The notes under the pieces are model-generated. The model was not told the origin of the DNA, ran no database searches, and was given only the letters and a program-made list of their open reading frames with translations. This document shows, in pieces, positions 11,075-21,352 of a DNA stretch of 55,966 nt (the stretch's first letter is position 1; the number at the start of each line of letters is the position of its first letter). The position numbers were made by a program, and so were the translations under genes. Source of the DNA: Falciphora oryzae (lineage: Eukaryota; Ascomycota; Sordariomycetes; Magnaporthales; Magnaporthaceae); contig JNVV01000036.1 of assembly GCA_000733355.1 (NCBI GenBank), forward strand, positions 1,553-57,518, written 5' to 3'.

Positions 11075-11259
11075 GGTTTTCTTGTGCCCTTTTCTGTCCT
11101 CGGGATTGTTTCTTTCCTCCAGAATGCCGCCTCGTCATGTTTTTTTTTCTTTTTCTTTTTTCCTGGAAGCCTTGTTCCTTATTCGTTCTCTCTTTTCTTA
11201 CAGCACCATGCAAACGAACAAACAGGAAATGATGCAAGCGCCAGAGATACACGAAAAAC
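9494..11259. other. Intergenic region with convergent 3' ends
   Basis: About 1.77 kb between the membrane-protein stop and the end of the minus-strand regulator. It contains short random frames and a 42-base TC repeat. A 110-codon minus frame at 9712-10044 has no recognisable domain and is not called. Confidence 0.55.
11029..11070. repeat. (TC)21 microsatellite
   Basis: A perfect dinucleotide run of 42 bases, on the 3' side of the minus-strand regulator gene. It lies outside any called exon. Confidence 0.95.
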
Positions 11260-12646
11260 CTACCTGACACGGTAGAGAGCGTTCTCAGCCCACAACACCT
11301 GGAACATGTGCGAGACAAAGCAAAGGTCCTGGGTCCAGGTCTTTGGGGAGGCACGGACTGGGGGAGCTGCAGTTTTCGCATCGCCGGTCAGCAATCCAGG
11401 AAAAACAGAAGATATATGCTTCTCCCAACAATCCCCTGCCGAGTGGCTCGAAGGGATGGCTCAGACTCACTGTTCTGGTTGACAATGGCATCATAGCTTG
11501 CAACCACAACGTCCCTTTTGGACTCGTCGAGGAAGGCTAGCGACGCCTGAAGCTTCTCCTTGCTGGAGAAGTCAACGTTGAGGTTCTTGGCAAAGACAAG
11601 CCAGTGGGCAACCACCTGGCGGGCGCTCTCGTGCAGAGCCGCGACATACTCGGGCAGCGAGAACTTCTCCTTCATGTTCACAAATAAGACTGTCTTAGCG
11701 GAACGGCCTTGTGTGCTTGGTGAGCTGGGGAACGGGGCGTTGCTCTGCTTACTGTCAAAAAGTTCTGGCGCGCGTACCGCTCGCGGTCCTTGCTGATGTC
11801 CTCGCACTCGTGCAGCAGCACAAAGACGAGAACGAAGATGGTGTAGAAGGAGCGCCGGCCCCACTCTTGGCTACGGGCAGGATCGATGGCCCTCCGGAAA
11901 GCGTCCAAGAAGACCGTCTGGCGCGGCTGAGTGGCCCGGTTGAGCAGGCATCCGGCCGTCTGCACGACCTGTCGCGGTACCGAGATCTTGCCATAGAGCG
12001 GGTAGCCCTCCTCAAAGACGGGTTTCATGTCCAGGTCCTCGGATCCGACAAGCCAAGCGGAGCCCATCATGTTGCCTATTTTTTTTTTTGTTCTTGTTAG
12101 TGTGTTTCCTCCTGACGCGAACGGATGGACGCAAGGTCTCTACTCACGGATGCCCCACCACAGCGGGCAGTATCGCTCCATCAGCTCGAGCACCTCCTTG
12201 TCGGTCTCGTCAGCGCTCGCGAGGGCGGCGGCTGTGCGGAGTTCGCGCACGTGCTCCGCCACACGCCTGTACACGGCCTGGATGGCGGGGTGGGCTTGGG
12301 CAACGACCTCAGAGAAGCAGAGACAGTTGTCGCGGATGTAGTCTTGAACGATGGTCGCGGCCTCGTCAGTGTCATCAATGGCATACGGCTTCAGTTCTGT
12401 CTTGACTCTGGTGACACCGTCGGGCTTAATCCAGTTCCGGGACACGGCATCGCCAGTCATCGGGACAAACTCGCGGACATTTAATGCTAGCGGATGCTTG
12501 CATAGGCCGAGCGATATCTCGATCCTCTTGATGCGGCTGTTTGCCCACCTGGGCTCTTGCTCAAGGGTGCGCAGCGTCAGCTGGAGCGATCCAGGCCTGA
12601 TGAAGTTCAAGTCGAGGACCGTGGGTTGAAGCACGGCGTCACCCAT
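11260..12646 (-). CDS. Protein resembling the regulatory half of a Zn2Cys6 transcription factor, no DNA-binding domain (383 aa)
   Basis: In coding order the exons are 12646-12148, 12075-11753, 11693-11471 and 11366-11260, in consistent phase. Several stretches match the usual pattern of the poorly conserved C-terminal half of fungal Zn(II)2Cys6 proteins: VREFVPMTGD, NWIKPDGVTRV, VPRQVVQTAGCLL, VFVLLHECEDISKDRERYARQ, and a last exon with FVSHMFQVLWAENALYRVR. No CX2CX6C cluster is present here or in the 2 kb upstream on this strand. It may be a regulator that lost its DNA-binding domain, a cofactor, or a gene whose first exon I missed. The stop TAG overlaps a GTAGGT donor-like site, so a further 3' exon is possible. 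No signal peptide is seen; nuclear or cytosolic location is inferred. Confidence 0.65.
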
Positions 12647-13871
12647 GTTTGCTGTTGCTGCGTAACCTGCGGTGAAACAGAAAGGCCAGCGGCCGAGGAG
12701 CGGGACAACAAAGACGTATCGACGCAGTGTGAGGGACTGGCAAGAGATGGCTGGGTAAAGATGTGGTCAGGTGCGCGAAGTGGATGGAGCGAGCTGTGGA
12801 CAGGTTGCGGATGGGTTGAGGAGGAGGGCGAGATCAAGACAGGAGCGGCGAGGTGAGGGGGACCGGCTGGGTTGATATAGACCTGGAGGACACAGCCAGA
12901 GGAACCGGCGAGCGACAGGGGCAGGACAGGCGCGGCTAACGGGTGGACAGAGCGAGGTCGGGGGGACTGGATGGCACGGAGAGACGGGAGCGAGTCATAA
13001 AGGAGCCCGGTCAGGAGGTCCAAGGCGGCGGCTGGGCGGTGGACGGCGGTGTCTCGGCGGACGGGCTTGATTTCGCCCGGTGAGGAAGGCGTCGTGCCAA
13101 TGGCCAGCTAGCGTCCGTGACACTCTGGACGGAATGGCGAGGCGAGCAGGGGCAGGCAAGAGTCGGCGGCGGTGAAAGGCGGCACAGGAGGGCTGGGACA
13201 GGACAAGATACGACGACGCAATGCAGGGTAGGGCAGGAGGACGAGGACGGAAATGATGGGGAGGAGACAGGCCAAGTCAACCAGAGCCAGGCGACCACAG
13301 CGCCTTAATAGGCAAATGTGCTGACGGGAATGACGGCGAGTTGAAACCGGTGAGGCATTCGTGAGAGAAGAGAGGGGCCGCGTCCGGGCGCAGCGCAGTC
13401 GGAGCAAGCTACGGTGTGGTGACCACCCAGCACGCAGACAAGCAGCAGACTCGACGAGGTGGCCCTGCCCCTTCCTCTCGTCCCAAGACTGGCCATTCTC
13501 TCGAGGTCTGGCCGCCAGGGGCGATACTTTGCAAGACAAACCGAAAGACCTCACCGGCTTCCCGGGTCGTGGTGTGTCACGGCATGGGGTGCGGGTAGAC
13601 GTGGGAAAAGCAAAGAAAGAGAGGGGGCTTGCGCTTGCAGGCCAGTCAAGCGAGCGAGCGAGGCAGGGCGGTGGCATGCAGCGCGAGGTAGGTATAGCAG
13701 GCGTCTGCTATGGCGCATCAGTGGGAGCAAGCAAGCGCAGACTGGGCATGGGGGGCAGCTCTGGCACGAGTGGGTTGCTCCGGGGCGGGCAGCGTGGTGC
13801 CCATACCGCATCTGGACGGAGCGGCAGTAGTTGGCTGCGCGGGATCGGCCTCCAGAGAGTGGTCGCCTGGT

Positions 13872-13898
13872 GATGGTGATGGTGATGGCGATGGAGCA
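13872..13898. repeat. GATGGT hexanucleotide repeat
   Basis: About four and a half copies of GATGGT with one GATGGC variant. Non-coding. Confidence 0.8.
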
Positions 13899-14538
13899 GC
13901 GTGGAGGGCGCGAGCGGATTAGACCGCAGCTCGTGTGCGGTGCCGTCTGCCCGTCCGTTTGGTAGTGGGGTACCTTTTGTCCTTTGGTACTGGAGTACCT
14001 GCCTTCTGCCCTTTGCGCCGTGGTGTGCACTTGCGGACACTGATCGCCGCTCGCTGGCCCCTTCCTCCTGGTGGCCCCACTGGCCAAGCATGGGCCATTG
14101 GACAGGCTGAACTGAGCACAGCCGGGGTCCCTTGGCCGGTATCGAGCCAAGTACCAAGTCCACCAAGGCACGCAAGGTTCGGCCTTGCACGTTGCTGGTG
14201 CCAACAGCAAACTCAAGTTTATTTCAAGCTCGACCAGAGGATGGTGGCCGATTGAGTGCCTGAAGCATGCGCGGAACAGGGCGATACAGATCCAGAGACA
14301 GAGGGGGCGGGAGAGCGGGTGACGAAAAGGACAGCAGAGACATGACGGCGGGAGCGCGGCCAAGTGTCACGCACCGTGCGACCATGTGTGCGCCCGCTTT
14401 CGGCAGGCAGGCGTGGGTGGCAAGCAAACGAGGTCGGAAAGAGGCCCAACAACAAAGTCCCAACGAGGTGATGATAGACCACGGCGTCATCCCAAAAGAG
14501 GATAGGCAGAGCCGGCAGCCATGATCGTACGATGGCTT

Positions 14539-14542
14539 GTGT

Positions 14543-14591
<49 letters not shown>
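14539..14591. repeat. (GT)n microsatellite
   Basis: About 26 GT units with one AT interruption near the left end, in the gene-poor segment. Confidence 0.95.
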
Positions 14592-14592
<1 letters not shown>

Positions 14593-16411
14593 ACAGTACG
14601 TATGCTCAACTCAATTTACTCACTGCCTTGCGTGAAAGACGGAATGTGAAAGCGGGAGAGAGAGGAATTGGGACACACCCATTGGGCTCCGGGGCCCAGC
14701 AAGTGAGGCTGCCTGTGCTGCTTTCTCTGTCGCCCCTCAGTGGCCACCCTCGCTCCTTCCCTGTCGCCGCCCGTGGGGGGACCCTGGCGGCCCGCCTGCT
14801 GACTGGGTGGCCCGCTGTCTGGCTCTCTGGCTGGGCTGGGGACGCACGCACGTTCACATAAAAAAAAAATCGGGACATAGAAGGAAAGTGACTTCGGTGG
14901 GAGTTTTTATTCCCCTCGCAATCCCTCGGTTTATTAGCAAAGAAAAAGGAAAATTGATCCGAGTGACCGTACGGGCTTCTGATTTATTTCTATGTACTTT
15001 TTTCGAAGTATTAAGCTGCGCGAAACTACACCTTTTTGGAAAGTTCTTATTTGTGTCGATGTACTAGTAGGAGTGCCACCTTCTGGCGTCCCGATTTTTT
15101 TATGCGAATGTGGCACGGAAGGAAGGTGCTGATTAGGGTGGTTGCGACGCTGGCGGGTAGCCCCGACCGGCGGGCGAACCGCGCACGGGGATCGCACGGT
15201 GGGGTCCACCAGGGCAGCCAGCGTGTTGGTTGTGAATGGCTCGGATTTGCTATCCGCCCCATTGAGCTTTTCTCTGGTCTCCCATCCGCCTATCTCCCGT
15301 GCTCCTCCCTTTCTACCATGATCCAATGATACCTCCATCACAAACGGAAGAGACGGAACCAACGACAAAAGGAGCGCATGGACAAGACGCATTGCGACCG
15401 CACGCGCCGCTCGCCCCAGCCCCACCTCCGGCGGCCTTTTGCGATCAACCTCTCGATTCCGTTGCCTCCCTTCGTCGCTTTCAGTCCGCAATGGCGGCCT
15501 ACCTGCAGCTTGTTTGCTGGTCCAGCCGTCTCGGTCCACACCCGCAAGGGTCTCTGGCCTATCACAGCACACGGCCTCCCGCAGCCTGACCACCGCCCTC
15601 GGCGCCACATACTCGCATACTTGTCTGGCTTCCTGCGGCCGAGCCTTCAGCTCCGGAATCGATTCCGGCAACTCCCTGATTGCTCCAAGTGGACATCCCG
15701 ACAGGGAGACGAGCGAGAGCGAGCAAGAATGGGCGAGGGTGGCACTGCCGGACGCGACGAGATGGGATGGCTTCTGTCCTCTCGCCACCGCCAACCAACC
15801 ACGGCTTGCTTCTCGCTCCTGCCCCTCCTCCTCGTCCACCAGTCGTCGCACGTTCCGGCAGCGATTTTGCGCCGCGAGGGTGTGAGACTGTGACGGTCGC
15901 CCTTATTACCTGCGCAGCGCATGCAGGATGGGATGCATGAGGTTAGCAAGCGGTCATGGCGATGACGAGCCAACCCCGCCCTCGCCGGCCTACCACGGCA
16001 GCCGGATGATGGAAGCCGGCTGCGTTCGCATTGGGCGACGCTACCTGTAATGGATCCGCACATGCGCGTGTGAGTCCAGAGTCCGCATGAGCTCGTGCGA
16101 TTTATCACAATCTCTTGCGTTGGCTCTGCCCGGCTCCAATACCGTCGTTGATGCCCTCTGCCGCCTACTGCGCCTCCAAAGTAGCACATCTAGTCCAGGG
16201 GCGACAGCAGTGGTCTGGAAGAGCAAACGGCGATGGCGCACGACGCACGTATATGTGATGCCACGCAACCATGGATCAGCAAATATCGAAGCGAGCAAAC
16301 AAGCCAAGGCTCCGGCCGGTTGCCAACAAACGAAGAGAGGTTTGTAAGGGTGGAGGGCCAAAGGACGAAAGTGGACGAGAGGGTTACAGAGAGATAGCGG
16401 GAAAAGAAAAA

Positions 16412-16516
16412 NNNNNNNNNNNNNNNNNNNNNNNNNNNNNNNNNNNNNNNNNNNNNNNNNNNNNNNNNNNNNNNNNNNNNNNNNNNNNNNNNNNNNNNNN
16501 NNNNNNNNNNNNNNNN
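16412..16516. other. Assembly gap (105 N)
   Basis: A run of N in non-coding DNA, preceded by an A-rich stretch. Open frames drawn across it are meaningless. Confidence 1.
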
Positions 16517-18139
16517 AGGCACCGGCAGATGGTTTGGCAGCCTGAGACTGTGAAACCCAGGGCCCGGGCCAGGTGCCAGACACGTTTCCCGACCTGGGGT
16601 CACTTAGCACTGCGAAGGGGGAACAAGCACCCACGCGCCCATCATGCCCGGACGGCTACTAGCCGACTTGTCCGCGAGAGGGGACTATCCACCCCGAAAG
16701 CCCGGGCTGGGCCTGGAGTTTCCCCTTCGTCCCGCAAGCAATAAGCCCTGGCCCCGTGGGCGAGTGGGGAAAGGGACCGGACCGTCTGCGGTCGATTCTG
16801 CTCCCACTGGGTCCGCAGCCGGTTGTCGATCGGGGTTCTGCCATGTAGGGAGGAGCATTTGATCCCGATGCTCTCTGCTCTCTGCCCGCATCCAAGCACG
16901 CAACTCATCACCAACAACACGGTGCAAAACGCAAAAGGAATGGCAAAAGCAAGAATGGGCCGACAACCAAGGCCGGGTCAGACCGACTGGGACAAATGTC
17001 CCGTCGCCGTCCCCAGCCACCTCTCTTCTTCCTCCTGCCCGTCCCATTTTCTTGTTTTATCGAAGCCGGTGAGTGAAGTGGAGAGGGACGAATGGACAGA
17101 TGGTGTCTCATAACAGGCCCCAACAGTAACCAACGCCACGCCCGACGCCCACACGAGACGGCGGTGAGCAAGTCGTCAATTCCCTCTCGGTCGACGGGCG
17201 ACAGCACAGCAGCGCCCAGAGCGCCAGCCCAAAGCTCCAAGACCAACGCGCACGTAGAAGAAGCAAGGGAGGGCGCGCAAGCGAAGGTGGCACAAAAAAA
17301 AAAGGCCCAAAAGATAACGACAGCACACCAAAGTCGGTGAGGTGGAGGACGATGCCGACGGTGCCGCTCAGTGCCACTGAAAAGTCTTGGGGGAAGGAAT
17401 TGGCGACGCAAGCCGCCACTAGAAAAGGTGCACCGTACTATAATAAATAATAATGACAAAATTTAAAAAAAAAAATGAGACGAAGGAATCATCACAAAAG
17501 AAGCCGGTGAGTTTTCAGGCATGGACTCCTCCCTGCGCCAACCCAGCAGACCAGCAGCGCAGCAGCCGAATAAATTTTTGCGCATCACACGCGCGGACAC
17601 CGGCAACCCAGGCAGGCAAGCAAGCCCAGTCCGATGGACGCACACCGTCAGAAACGGGCAACCGTCCTCCGCCGCCGTCGCATCATCACTCTACTGCGCG
17701 CACACCACCACCACCTACACAAACCACACGCGCACACTCTCTCCCTTCTCTTTTCCCCTTCTTCTCACCCTCAACAACAGCCGTGGCCAGACATCCATCC
17801 CATCCATCCCGCAGGAGGTGCGCGCGCGAGAGAGAGAGAGAGAGAAAGAGGCCGCCAGTGCTCCCCCTCCCTTCCTTCCGTCCCTCCCTCATCCTTCGCT
17901 TTTTCACTTTTCCTTCCCTCCCACAACTTTTTCTTTCTTTTTTTTCCATCAGCCCATCCATTCATCATCCATCCATCATCATCTGCTGTCTATCCCCTCC
18001 ATCTTCCCCGGACATCTTTGCCGTTTCGGATGACCTGCTGCCACCGCCTACATGCTTTCCCTCTTATAATTTTTCCCGCTTGTGCTGCCATTATGTTATG
18101 TGTGGACCGCTCGGGTCGCATAATGGGGGCCGAAGAACT

Positions 18140-18166
<27 letters not shown>
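18140..18166. repeat. 27-nt A homopolymer
   Basis: Uninterrupted A run in the gene-poor segment. Such runs recur in this window at 3664, 25841, 31926, 37168, 38062 and 50271. Confidence 0.95.
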
Positions 18167-18170
<4 letters not shown>

Positions 18171-19147
18171 AAGGCGAACCAGCAAAGCTCCTCTGGGAGA
18201 GACGGAGGTCCCAACACCATCACGGACGGAAAGGCGAATGAAGATAAGACATCCGTTGATTAGGAAATGCGATGCTTCCACCCCTTGCCACACCTCATGC
18301 GTCCCTTCTCCTTTCCCCTCTTTTCTGTCTCTTCCTTTCTGTCTTGCGTATCAAAGCCGAGACCTGCCCAAAAACAATAATATGTTGAGGATATCACGCA
18401 GCCCAAACCAAGAAAAGCAAAAATCCGGACAGGTGTGGTGGTACAACAGCAGAACCCTTCTCTGCATTGACAACTCTTCCCTATTCCCTCACAACCAAAG
18501 ACAGGGAGAGAAAAAAAAACAGGGAGAAAAAAAAATCGGAAAAAAAAAAGAGAGCTCCCTTTGGCCCCCACGCTGAGCAACCCTTTCCTGTCTTTCCCCC
18601 GTCATGGGTGCGTGCACCAGTCTACTCCAAACGCCAAACGGAGGGAAAACTCAAGACCCCAATGCATGCGAAGAAACCAAAGAGCAATCCAACGTCTAGT
18701 TAGGGGAAGGAAAAATAGACAAAAGAAAGACATATGGTGTGGTAAAATGAGATGGCAGAATGGCAGACAGGAACGTCTGCTTCCCACCAGAATTATTCCC
18801 TCATTGGTAGGCCTATTACAATTCAAGTAGACAGCAGAGGCCACCCGGAGGATGACCTAATCTCCGAGGTTCAGCCGTGGGTGGATGATGATGGTGGCGC
18901 GGTGGTAGCGGGTGGGTGGTATAATGAACGAATGCGCTTTTCTTTCGTATTCCCACCGCCAGGGGTCTTAAACTGGCGGTGGGTAATGGATATCATACTC
19001 GAGGCGACCGATCGATAAAATAGACGAGGCGTAATTAGCGAGGTATGTATGTCGTGGTGGCGGTGATTGTTGGTGTGTACATCAAAAGTGATGAAGGTAT
19101 CGATGCGTGCATAATGTTGCCTGGGCGTGGGGAGGTGACGCTTCGGG

Positions 19148-21352
19148 CTATTTGGGAATCTGGACTGCAAGTCCATTGCCGTCCTGGTCGGCGGCCGCAG
19201 GAGACGCAGCCGAAGCCGCCGCCGGCTCTGGAGACGGTGTCACAGGCCTCGCAGCCGGCTCAGCCGTCTTGGTGCTGGAGGATTCGGGTACCGGCTCCGG
19301 GACTGCCGGGGTTGACGGCTCCGTAGACGCGGGCTGCTCCTCGGTGTTGGTAGCAGCGGCGCTTTCGAGCGGAGTCGTGGTCTTGTCGGAATCGTCGGAG
19401 CTGATGACGTCGATGCTGGGCCTCTGCGGGCTCCCGCTCACGACCCTGCGCGCCTCGTTGCTAGCCCTGGGGCTGCTGCTCTTTTCTCGCAGGCTAGGCG
19501 TCTTGCCCAGTGTCGGACCACCGGCGTGGAAATGCTGGTGGAGCGAAGCGGCCGGTACGACTCCGCCGCCGATGCGTGCCCAGAACATCTGCTCGCGGAG
19601 CCGCACGCTCTCCTCCCACGCTGCGCGCTCCGCATCCTCGTCGTCGGCGCGCCAGTGCCCGCCCTGCAAAAGGCGCAGAAACCCCAGAAAGTCGCAGACC
19701 GCCCGCAACCTCACGAGACAGTACGACCTGCAGAGCGGGTAGCGCTGCGCAGATTCCGCCTCACTAGTTCGGAATCGGTGCGTGCGCAGGTGCGGCTCCT
19801 CCTTGCGGTTTTCGCCGCAAAGAGCACAGGGGAAGAACTGAGGGCGCGTGATTGCCGCCAGAGAGCCGGGGGTCCCGGCCGGCACGGGCTCAACCACCAG
19901 GGAGCCGTCCGTCATCGAATTGATGACGGCGCGACGTGCCAGCCACGAGAGCCCGGGGGCGATGTCGAGCCTCAGCGTGGGCTCAATGTCCTCAACCAAC
20001 GCGCGCTTGTAGAACTTGCTGTCCTTGAGCGGCGGTAGGTTCGCGGCCGCAACCGGCCCTCCGACACCGAGACCAGAAGCAGGCGAGTTTGGGGTCTGGG
20101 GAAGCGATGGTGTTGACGAGGCAGAGGCGGAGGTCATGGAGGCGGTGGACGCGTTGGAGCCGCTTATGGAATGTCCCAGCGACAGGCCCAGGGCCGACAT
20201 GGCGGTGGCGCTCTGGGTGCCCGAGGCCGGTCTGCTCCTGGCAATCTTCTTGGTGGTGTGAACCAGAGTCATGAAGTCTTGATAAGCCGACAGGTCCGTA
20301 CGCAGAACGGGCTGGACCAGGTGTGTGAAGCTGGTCGGGTAGGACGGCGATATGGGCTCCAGCATGCCCGCCTGGGATGCGCCCTCGGAAAGCGGCGTGT
20401 CGTCGTCCTTGGAGTCAAACTTGCTGAAACCAGGCGAGGAGGGAGCCGTCAGCGCCGTCTGGTCGTCTCGATCGGCACCCATCTGCTCCATGACGGCCTT
20501 GAGCTCGGCGAGCTGGTCGTGCTGCGACTTGAGCAGGCCCTCGGTATCAGCCAGCTGCGACCTCAGCAAGTCATTCTTCTTGAGCAGCACTTCCTGTTCC
20601 TTCTGAGCCTCCTCTTTCGCCGAGATGACCATCTTATTGGCCTCCTCAAACAGCGCAGTGGTCAGATTCTCCAGCTCGAGCTCGATCTTCTTTTTCTGCT
20701 GCTCAACCTCATAGCGTGCTTTCTTCTCCTCCGCCACACGGCTCAGCAGCTTCGTCTTCTCGCCTTCGACCGTCTTTCTCCTAACCCAGACGTCTCCAGA
20801 GAGCATCACACGCTGCTCTTCTAACCGTGCCTCGAGGCTCTTTATTGTCGACTTGGCCTCCTCAAGCTCCATCCTGGCGGCAGATAATGTGTCGTCGAGG
20901 GTGGTCTGGTGGTTGATGGCGTTGATAAGCTTCGTGCTCAGGGTCGCGACCTCGTCGTTCAGATCCGGGTGGTGGTGGTGGTTCGGACTTGGAAATACGT
21001 GGCCGTTTACGGGGCTTATCGTTCTACTCCTCGGGTCAGGTAGCGTGCTAAGCTCGTGCTCGTCGTCGAAGGTGTGGATCGAAAGAGAAGAAGGGGTTGC
21101 GTGTAGCGGTGGTGGTGAGGAGGGCAAGCCCGTCCTGGGTGGTGTCACGTCGGCCGACATGCTGGGCAGGTCCGTCAGCGAAGGCGACCTGTGATGTTGG
21201 CCTTTTGGGGTGGCAGCGTCTGCTTTGACAGAAGGAACCGGGCTGGTGAAGCTGGACAGCGACCTGATGTGGCCAAAGGGCCGCGCGGAGGCGGTGCTTG
21301 GACGCGTGTGCTGGGTCCAGCCTGCAACGGTCACAAAACTGGTCCAAGTCAT
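19148..21352 (-). CDS. sec2: Sec2-type Rab guanine nucleotide exchange factor (734 aa)
   Basis: A single open frame. Residues 1-130 are Ser/Pro-rich. A long parallel coiled coil follows at about 131-295, containing LTTALFEEANKMV (230-242), the signature of the Sec2/Rabin8 exchange domain that contacts the Rab GTPase. Known role: Sec2 activates Sec4 on post-Golgi vesicles and so drives polarised exocytosis at the growing tip. After a Ser/Ala/Thr-rich linker, a globular C-terminal region (about 445-570) holds Cys509-x2-Cys512 and Cys541-x3-Cys545, which could bind a metal. The last 160 residues are acidic and Pro/Ala-rich. The ATG lies just before a TTGCAG|G acceptor-like sequence, so a spliced upstream start is possible. 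The gene is otherwise intronless. Confidence 0.9.
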   Translation of the reverse strand: MTWTSFVTVAGWTQHTRPSTASARPFGHIRSLSSFTSPVPSVKADAATPKGQHHRSPSLTDLPSMSADVTPPRTGLPSSPPPLHATPSSLSIHTFDDEHELSTLPDPRSRTISPVNGHVFPSPNHHHHPDLNDEVATLSTKLINAINHQTTLDDTLSAARMELEEAKSTIKSLEARLEEQRVMLSGDVWVRRKTVEGEKTKLLSRVAEEKKARYEVEQQKKKIELELENLTTALFEEANKMVISAKEEAQKEQEVLLKKNDLLRSQLADTEGLLKSQHDQLAELKAVMEQMGADRDDQTALTAPSSPGFSKFDSKDDDTPLSEGASQAGMLEPISPSYPTSFTHLVQPVLRTDLSAYQDFMTLVHTTKKIARSRPASGTQSATAMSALGLSLGHSISGSNASTASMTSASASSTPSLPQTPNSPASGLGVGGPVAAANLPPLKDSKFYKRALVEDIEPTLRLDIAPGLSWLARRAVINSMTDGSLVVEPVPAGTPGSLAAITRPQFFPCALCGENRKEEPHLRTHRFRTSEAESAQRYPLCRSYCLVRLRAVCDFLGFLRLLQGGHWRADDEDAERAAWEESVRLREQMFWARIGGGVVPAASLHQHFHAGGPTLGKTPSLREKSSSPRASNEARRVVSGSPQRPSIDVISSDDSDKTTTPLESAAATNTEEQPASTEPSTPAVPEPVPESSSTKTAEPAARPVTPSPEPAAASAASPAAADQDGNGLAVQIPK

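Larger units (their letters stand above)
12647..19147. other. Gene-poor 6.5-kb segment
   Basis: I find no frame with convincing protein character on either strand. It lies between the start of the regulator gene and the end of SEC2. It holds GATGGT and GT microsatellites, an assembly gap, long pyrimidine/purine-biased tracts (17.7-18.0 kb) and a 27-nt A run. A 305-codon minus frame at 14934-15851 overlaps equally long plus frames and is rich in Arg/Ser/Pro. Such content fits long 5' leaders or promoter DNA. Non-coding transcripts cannot be excluded. Confidence 0.5.

Noticed and set aside
14934..15851. 305-codon minus-strand frame in the gene-poor segment
   Set aside because: Rich in Arg, Ser, Pro and Gly and overlapped by similarly long plus frames; no conserved-looking stretch.
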